Assembly: GCA_040880405.1 (NCBI GenBank)
Contig: JBBDIM010000213.1
Location: 1 to 58,189 of the forward strand
DNA: 58,189 nucleotides
Source of the DNA: JBBDIM01 sp040880405
GTDB lineage: Bacteria; Planctomycetota; Planctomycetia; Pirellulales; Pirellulaceae
Reading direction: 5' to 3'
A model generated the notes under the pieces. That model saw only the letters and a list, made by a program, of their open reading frames with translations, was not told the DNA's origin and did no database searches. Below are positions 53,986 to 58,189 of the stretch, one piece after another. A program made the translations under genes and the position numbers. Position 1 is the stretch's first letter. Each line of letters opens with the position of its first letter.

Positions 53986-55413
53986 ATGTTTTGGAAAGCA
54001 CAAAATCGAGCCATCAATTTTGGTGCTCTCGTAATTTTGACGCTCTTCTGGGCTATCCCCTCGGACGTCATTGCACAGAGGGGGGGGCGTGACCGTGGAG
54101 GCGACCGAGGCCAAGACCGAGGTGGCGATGCGCGGGGCGGCGGCGAACGGGGTGGCCGAGGAGGTGGTGATCAAGGCGGATTTTGGGGCGGACGAGGCGG
54201 GCCCCGCGGTGGTTTGGGAGGCGGATTCGGGGGAGGCGGACCAGGGCGAGGAGGAGACCCGCGCGAGCGAGGCGGAGACCGCCGTGGTGGTCCACCTGAA
54301 GCCGGTCAGCGTGGCGGTGGCCCTCCTGGTGGTGAGCGTCGGTTTGATCCAACTGAAATGCTGAAGCGAATGGACGCCAATAGTGATGGCGTGCTCGACG
54401 AGAATGAACTGGATGGTCGTGCCGGTGGATTTGTCCGACGACTCCAGGAGCGTGCGGGAATGGGTGACAGCGGTACGGTCTCGATTGAAAAGTTGAGTAC
54501 GGAATTCGCTAAACGGCAGGACGAGGGCGATCGTGGCCGCGAGCCGCTCGTCAAATATGGTGGAACGGATTTTGGAGTCTCGACGGAATTGGAGCCCGTC
54601 CCTGGGTTCGATGCGCCGCCCGAATCGCTGGGCAGCGACTCGCTGGCAAAATTTGACGAGAGGATTGTAACGCAGGCGAGCGAGTTGATGACAAAACACG
54701 ATACGAACAAGAATCACTACCTAGAACCACACGAGTGGCCCGAGGTACCGTTTCGCAGCGATCCAATCGAAGACGATGCCGATGGCGATGGTCGAATTTC
54801 TCGGGCAGAGCTTGCCGCTCATTTGGAAAAACATGCCAATCAAAACCGCAGGGGCGGGGATGATCGAAACTCAGATCGCGGCCGCGATGGTGAGCGAACG
54901 GATGCCCGTGATGGAGAGGACAATGAAGGGGCAAGCACCCCGGATGCCACCCCTCGAAATTCCACTTCCAGTGATAAGTATCGCAGTTATGCCGAGAATC
55001 TCATAAAAAAATACGATGAAAATGAGGATGGATACCTCGACGAGGGCGAGTGGGGAGAACTTCGCGTTGGGAATCCTGCGGATTTCGATCGCAACAACGA
55101 CGGTAAGCTGAGTTTAGACGAATTGGCCGCCCGTCTGGCCTCGATGAGTCAATCGGTCGCCGGTGATAATTCCCGCGTCAGTGTTGGATCGAGCCGGACG
55201 AGTAGTCGCTTTCTAACTCCTGCGGAGCGGCTACCGCGTGGTTTGCCGGACTGGTTCAAGCAGAACGACGCCGATGGCGATGGTCAGATTTCCATGGGGG
55301 AATTTACCGATTCCTGGACCGAATCTAAGGTCAAGGAATTCGAGCGATACGACTTGAATGGCGATGGCGTCATCACCGCCCAGGAAGCGCTGGACGCATC
55401 CAGCCGGCGCTGA
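53986..55413 (+). CDS. exported multi-EF-hand protein
   Basis: 475 residues from ATG 53986 (MFWKAQNRAINF); an earlier in-frame ATG at 53956 precedes the signal peptide. After the signal (LVILTLFWAIPSDVIAQ) comes a Gly/Arg-rich stretch of about 80 residues. Seven EF-hand loops can be read: DANSDGVLDENE, DTNKNHYLEPHE, DADGDGRISRAE, DENEDGYLDEGE, DRNNDGKLSLDE, DADGDGQISMGE and DLNGDGVITAQE. Loop 2 has N-H where Asp-Gly is expected, so it may not bind Ca2+. A polar Arg/Asp linker lies in the middle. Such proteins are common in planctomycetes; the function is unknown. Confidence 0.88.
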   Translation: MFWKAQNRAINFGALVILTLFWAIPSDVIAQRGGRDRGGDRGQDRGGDARGGGERGGRGGGDQGGFWGGRGGPRGGLGGGFGGGGPGRGGDPRERGGDRRGGPPEAGQRGGGPPGGERRFDPTEMLKRMDANSDGVLDENELDGRAGGFVRRLQERAGMGDSGTVSIEKLSTEFAKRQDEGDRGREPLVKYGGTDFGVSTELEPVPGFDAPPESLGSDSLAKFDERIVTQASELMTKHDTNKNHYLEPHEWPEVPFRSDPIEDDADGDGRISRAELAAHLEKHANQNRRGGDDRNSDRGRDGERTDARDGEDNEGASTPDATPRNSTSSDKYRSYAENLIKKYDENEDGYLDEGEWGELRVGNPADFDRNNDGKLSLDELAARLASMSQSVAGDNSRVSVGSSRTSSRFLTPAERLPRGLPDWFKQNDADGDGQISMGEFTDSWTESKVKEFERYDLNGDGVITAQEALDASSRR

Positions 55414-55459
55414 TCACAGTCGCTCGTAATCGCGGAAACATTACCTCACCCAGGGGACA

Positions 55460-57244
55460 TCATTTTCGCCCTGACTCGGAAGATTCCGGCAGCGTGGCAA
55501 TCGTGGTGCCTTGCGGTTTGCGTTGCAGGGCGATTAAATCGTCCTGCTCCAGGAAATAGGGGCTTCGGGCGACTTCCTCCCACTCGTTTTGCTTGGCGGG
55601 TGCCATTCGGTCCCAGTGCCAGCTCGTGGTCAGGAGGATCACATTTTCTCCGGTCGGCACGGCAAAATTTTGGCTGTTCCCGCTGGAAATGAATCGAACC
55701 GGGGCCCCGGCGTAATAAACCCAGGTAGATTCCAGTACCGCCCATGAGTGCCAATCCGGCTCGGCCTTGACCTCGCGTACTTGAGTAATCAGGTTTTCGA
55801 TTTGGTTGTGATCGGAAACGCGTTGGGCACCTACCGCAAACAGGGCCACACTGAATACCACGCCCGATGCCGCGTGCGCGCCGAAGGATGCTAAGGGCAT
55901 TTTCTTGGCGGCTAATACCAAGGCCGCCAAGCCGCCTACGAGTAGCGGCAAGCCGATCAATCCCAGCCAATCTTCACCGGGTAAGTAGCGCTGAGCGGCC
56001 AATGGGGCCGCAATCAAAATTCCCAGGCCGACCACACAAGTCACCCCGTGCGGCGTGTATCGCCAGAGGCTGGGAACGTAGGCCCAGTAAGTCAAGCATC
56101 GCTGAGCAAAAACACCGGTTAGCAAGGCCAGGGCAGGGTAGAGCGGCGTCACATAGCTCGGAAGCTTTGTCTGAGCGATGCTAAAGGCGACGAGCCATAC
56201 GACCACCCAACAGCATAAAAAGACGACCGCCGGACGCTCCGGATCGCGGCGATTGCTTCTCAGCCTGGTCACCAAGTCGCCCAACAGTGGGGCGAAGAAA
56301 ATCGACCAGGGGAAAAAGCCGACGCAGATCGCCAGCAGGTAGTAATACGGCGGACCGGCGTGTCCTTCAAAGGCACTGGTGGCTCGGTTGAAATTGTGTT
56401 CCCAGAAAAACCCTTCCACAAACCGAAAGTCGCGGGACGCAACCCAGAGGTACCAAGGCAGCGCTACCGCGAGGCAGGCGACAATGGCCAGGATGGGACG
56501 CATAAACCACACCGTCTTCAGGAAATGAAGCGGGGCAAACGGGCGACAGATCCCCATCATCCGCTCAATCCACACGTTTCCCGTGGCTTCTCGCACCGGC
56601 AAACGCTGGATCAGCAAAAACATCCCGATGATTGCCGTGGGGAGGATCAAGCCGATCGGCCCCTTCGCTAATACGGCCAAGCCCATGGTGGCGTACAGCA
56701 ATGCCACTTGCCACCATTGAGTTGGATAGTAGGAACGCGGCACGCCTTGGTTCGCTGCGGAGGTTCGCTCTGATTCGGACGGAAAACTAAAGCGCGTAAA
56801 GACCCACATCGCCAAGGTTACCGTGAAAATCAGCGGAGCGTCGGGCGTGGCCGCCCTTGAGGCGACCGTGAACATTAAGGAAGTGGCCAAGGCCAAACTG
56901 CCCCAAAAGGCGACTTCTCCACTGAATAGCCGTCGCCCAATTCCGTAGGTCAGCAGCACCGTCAGGACCCCGAGGGTTGCCGAAGAAAAGCGAGCGGAAA
57001 ACTCGTTCACGCCAAACAGATGGTAAGCAGAAATCATTAGCCAATAGGTCAAGGCAGGCTTGTGCGGACGTAGCTCGTCGTTGAATCGGGGAACGACCCA
57101 ATCGCCCGCTTGCATCATTTCCCAAGCGCAGCCCGCGTTGCGGGGCTCGTCTCGGTCCCATAATTTTGGGCCACCCAGGTTGGTAAAAAACAGGATCAGG
57201 CAGACCGCCAACACGATCCCCCATCGCATCCAGCCAGATTCCAT
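55460..57244 (-). CDS. ArnT/PMT-type glycosyltransferase (GT39/83 class)
   Basis: 594 residues from ATG 57244, chosen because AAGGAG lies 8 bases before it, inside the longer frame from 57262. The topology is that of dolichyl-phosphate mannosyltransferase/ArnT enzymes: a first helix, then a periplasmic loop with the acidic motif DRDEPRNAGCAWEMM, and 10 or more membrane helices, followed by a C-terminal periplasmic domain from about 500. The motif LWDRDEPR matches the catalytic Asp-Glu region. It transfers a sugar from a polyprenyl phosphate to lipid or protein outside. The donor and acceptor are unknown. Confidence 0.85.
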   Translation of the reverse strand: MESGWMRWGIVLAVCLILFFTNLGGPKLWDRDEPRNAGCAWEMMQAGDWVVPRFNDELRPHKPALTYWLMISAYHLFGVNEFSARFSSATLGVLTVLLTYGIGRRLFSGEVAFWGSLALATSLMFTVASRAATPDAPLIFTVTLAMWVFTRFSFPSESERTSAANQGVPRSYYPTQWWQVALLYATMGLAVLAKGPIGLILPTAIIGMFLLIQRLPVREATGNVWIERMMGICRPFAPLHFLKTVWFMRPILAIVACLAVALPWYLWVASRDFRFVEGFFWEHNFNRATSAFEGHAGPPYYYLLAICVGFFPWSIFFAPLLGDLVTRLRSNRRDPERPAVVFLCCWVVVWLVAFSIAQTKLPSYVTPLYPALALLTGVFAQRCLTYWAYVPSLWRYTPHGVTCVVGLGILIAAPLAAQRYLPGEDWLGLIGLPLLVGGLAALVLAAKKMPLASFGAHAASGVVFSVALFAVGAQRVSDHNQIENLITQVREVKAEPDWHSWAVLESTWVYYAGAPVRFISSGNSQNFAVPTGENVILLTTSWHWDRMAPAKQNEWEEVARSPYFLEQDDLIALQRKPQGTTIATLPESSESGRK

Positions 57245-57401
57245 TTTCGCCGCTCCTTGCATTTTCTAAGTATAAGCGTTACTTGTACCTGGAAGCGGTT
57301 GCTTGGCCAACGTCATTTTTCCCCTTTGACCGATCTCGCCGCTCCGGTATTCTGCCCCGTAATATTGATCGAACCTGTGAATATGAGGATGGCTTTCCCC
57401 C

Positions 57402-58189
57402 TTGTCCCGTAAATCGAAGCCCCGCCAATCTCTCCCCTCTCAGCCGACAAAGCACGCGCCGCAGGCTCAATCCCTGCCTCCCGGCTCACCCGCCTTAGAG
57501 GCTGCCCCGCCGGTCGAAGTTGATCCGCGGCGAAAGCTGATGGCCCGGTTTTTGTGGTGGGGGCTATTGTTGTTGCCCGCTGCGGCATTGGTCCTGCCGT
57601 GGGATACCGCGGTCGCCCGCTCTATCGGGCCGGACTCGGATTTCTGGGGGGGAGAATTCCGGAAAATGATTCATCTGAGCGAGAGTTTTGCCCACGGAAC
57701 CGGCGTCATTCTCATCAGTCTTGGTTTGTTCGCGCTCGATCCCGTGCGACGGTGGAAATTTGGCTTGCCGATGGCGGTCGCCCTGCTTGCCGGGTCGCTT
57801 TGCAACGTATTCAAAGGGACGATTATCGCTCGCACCAGGCCTCACGCGTTCGATCTGGATCTCTCGGTTTGGGACTCGTTTGGCTCGCCACTGCCGATCT
57901 TTTGGGATGCCGGGTATGAGCTCACTGCCTCTGAATTCCAGAGCTTTCCCTCGGGGCATGCCGCGACGGCGGCGGGGTTCTGTGTCGCTTTGACCTTCTT
58001 CTATCCCCGCGCCCGCTGGTTCTTTTTGTTGATGCTAAGCCTCGCCTGCCTGCAGCGGATCGTCGCCGGGTCTCATTTTCCTAGTGACGTCTTGGTGGGG
58101 ACGGCAGTCGGCTTTTCGCTGGCGGCACTGTACGTTTGGTTTGCTCCCGAACGGTGGGCCGAACGGGCCAGCCGGATCGTGCCGATCCG
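57402..58189 (+). CDS. PAP2 family membrane phosphatase (3' truncated by the window)
   Basis: The frame runs off the window's right end. Three PAP2 motifs are present in order: K-G-T-I-I-A-R-T-R-P (KxxxxxxRP), FPSGHAAT (PSGH) and RIVAGSHFPSDVLVG (SRxxxxxHxxxD-like, with the first Ser lacking). Several hydrophobic helices surround them. Such enzymes remove phosphate from undecaprenyl pyrophosphate, phosphatidic acid or similar lipids at the membrane. The start is uncertain: TTG 57402 gives a basic, Pro-rich leader, ATG 57540 gives MARFLWWG directly before the first helix. It is divergent from the glycosyltransferase gene. Confidence 0.82.
   Translation, partial: MSRKSKPRQSLPSQPTKHAPQAQSLPPGSPALEAAPPVEVDPRRKLMARFLWWGLLLLPAAALVLPWDTAVARSIGPDSDFWGGEFRKMIHLSESFAHGTGVILISLGLFALDPVRRWKFGLPMAVALLAGSLCNVFKGTIIARTRPHAFDLDLSVWDSFGSPLPIFWDAGYELTASEFQSFPSGHAATAAGFCVALTFFYPRARWFFLLMLSLACLQRIVAGSHFPSDVLVGTAVGFSLAALYVWFAPERWAERASRIVPI

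Noticed and set aside
53980..54717. 245-residue minus-strand frame over the EF-hand gene
   Set aside because: Shadow of the Gly/Arg-rich and EF-hand coding sequence; no signal, SD or domain.
1..58189. tRNA, rRNA, CRISPR, transposase or phage genes
   Set aside because: I scanned the intergenic spaces by eye and saw no cloverleaf, regular repeat-spacer array, or mobile-element protein; a tRNAscan or CRISPR search was not possible here.

Overview
The window looks like a chromosomal segment of a planctomycete, most likely of the Pirellulales/Pirellulaceae type. The grounds are the combination of DUF1501, DUF1592/1588/1585 and DUF1552 proteins, a formylglycine-type sulfatase, a YdjY-domain protein, Spy-like and EF-hand exported proteins, and a GC-rich base composition. 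No rRNA, tRNA, CRISPR array, transposase or prophage gene was recognised. Genus and species cannot be fixed from the sequence alone.

Layout. Positions 1-9.9 kb hold the 3' end of a DUF1501 gene, a convergent two-component system (histidine kinase and OmpR-type regulator), an exported thioredoxin-fold protein, a DUF1592-class cytochrome c/PA14 protein coupled to a DUF1552 protein, and a PhoD-like phosphatase. An AT-richer gene at 10.1-11.0 kb encodes a two-helix membrane protein with a GAF-like tail and stands out from its surroundings. From 11 to 24 kb come a sulfatase, greA behind a leader terminator, a small membrane protein, an RND efflux pump with its adaptor, a DUF167-YggS pair with a large uncharacterised protein, and a YdjY-domain lipo/periplasmic protein. 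From 23.5 to 31.7 kb, on the minus strand, lies a stress cluster prkA - yeaH (DUF444) - small orf - spoVR - orf153, followed by a HemQ-like gene and a membrane protein; a lone receiver protein lies upstream. From 31.9 to 35.8 kb are a PhyH-type dioxygenase, a Gfo/Idh/MocA oxidoreductase and an exported protein.

From 52.5 down to 36.8 kb, on the minus strand, runs a type II secretion operon in the order E-F-G-H-I-J-K-L-M-D-lipoprotein. No separate gspC is present. The GspM-position protein carries, after a PilO/GspM-like part, a cadherin-like domain and a C-terminal domain that reads like the GspC/PilP homology region, so GspC appears to be built into GspM. The secretin is about twice the usual length. 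The gspH start codon sits in an 18-bp hairpin, and another 11-bp hairpin follows gspG. I regard this operon as the most interesting part of the window.

The right end (52.8-58.2 kb) has a divergent pair of exported proteins (Spy-like and EF-hand), an ArnT/PMT-type glycosyltransferase and the 5' part of a PAP2 phosphatase gene. All functions are inferred from motifs read by eye; no database search was run.
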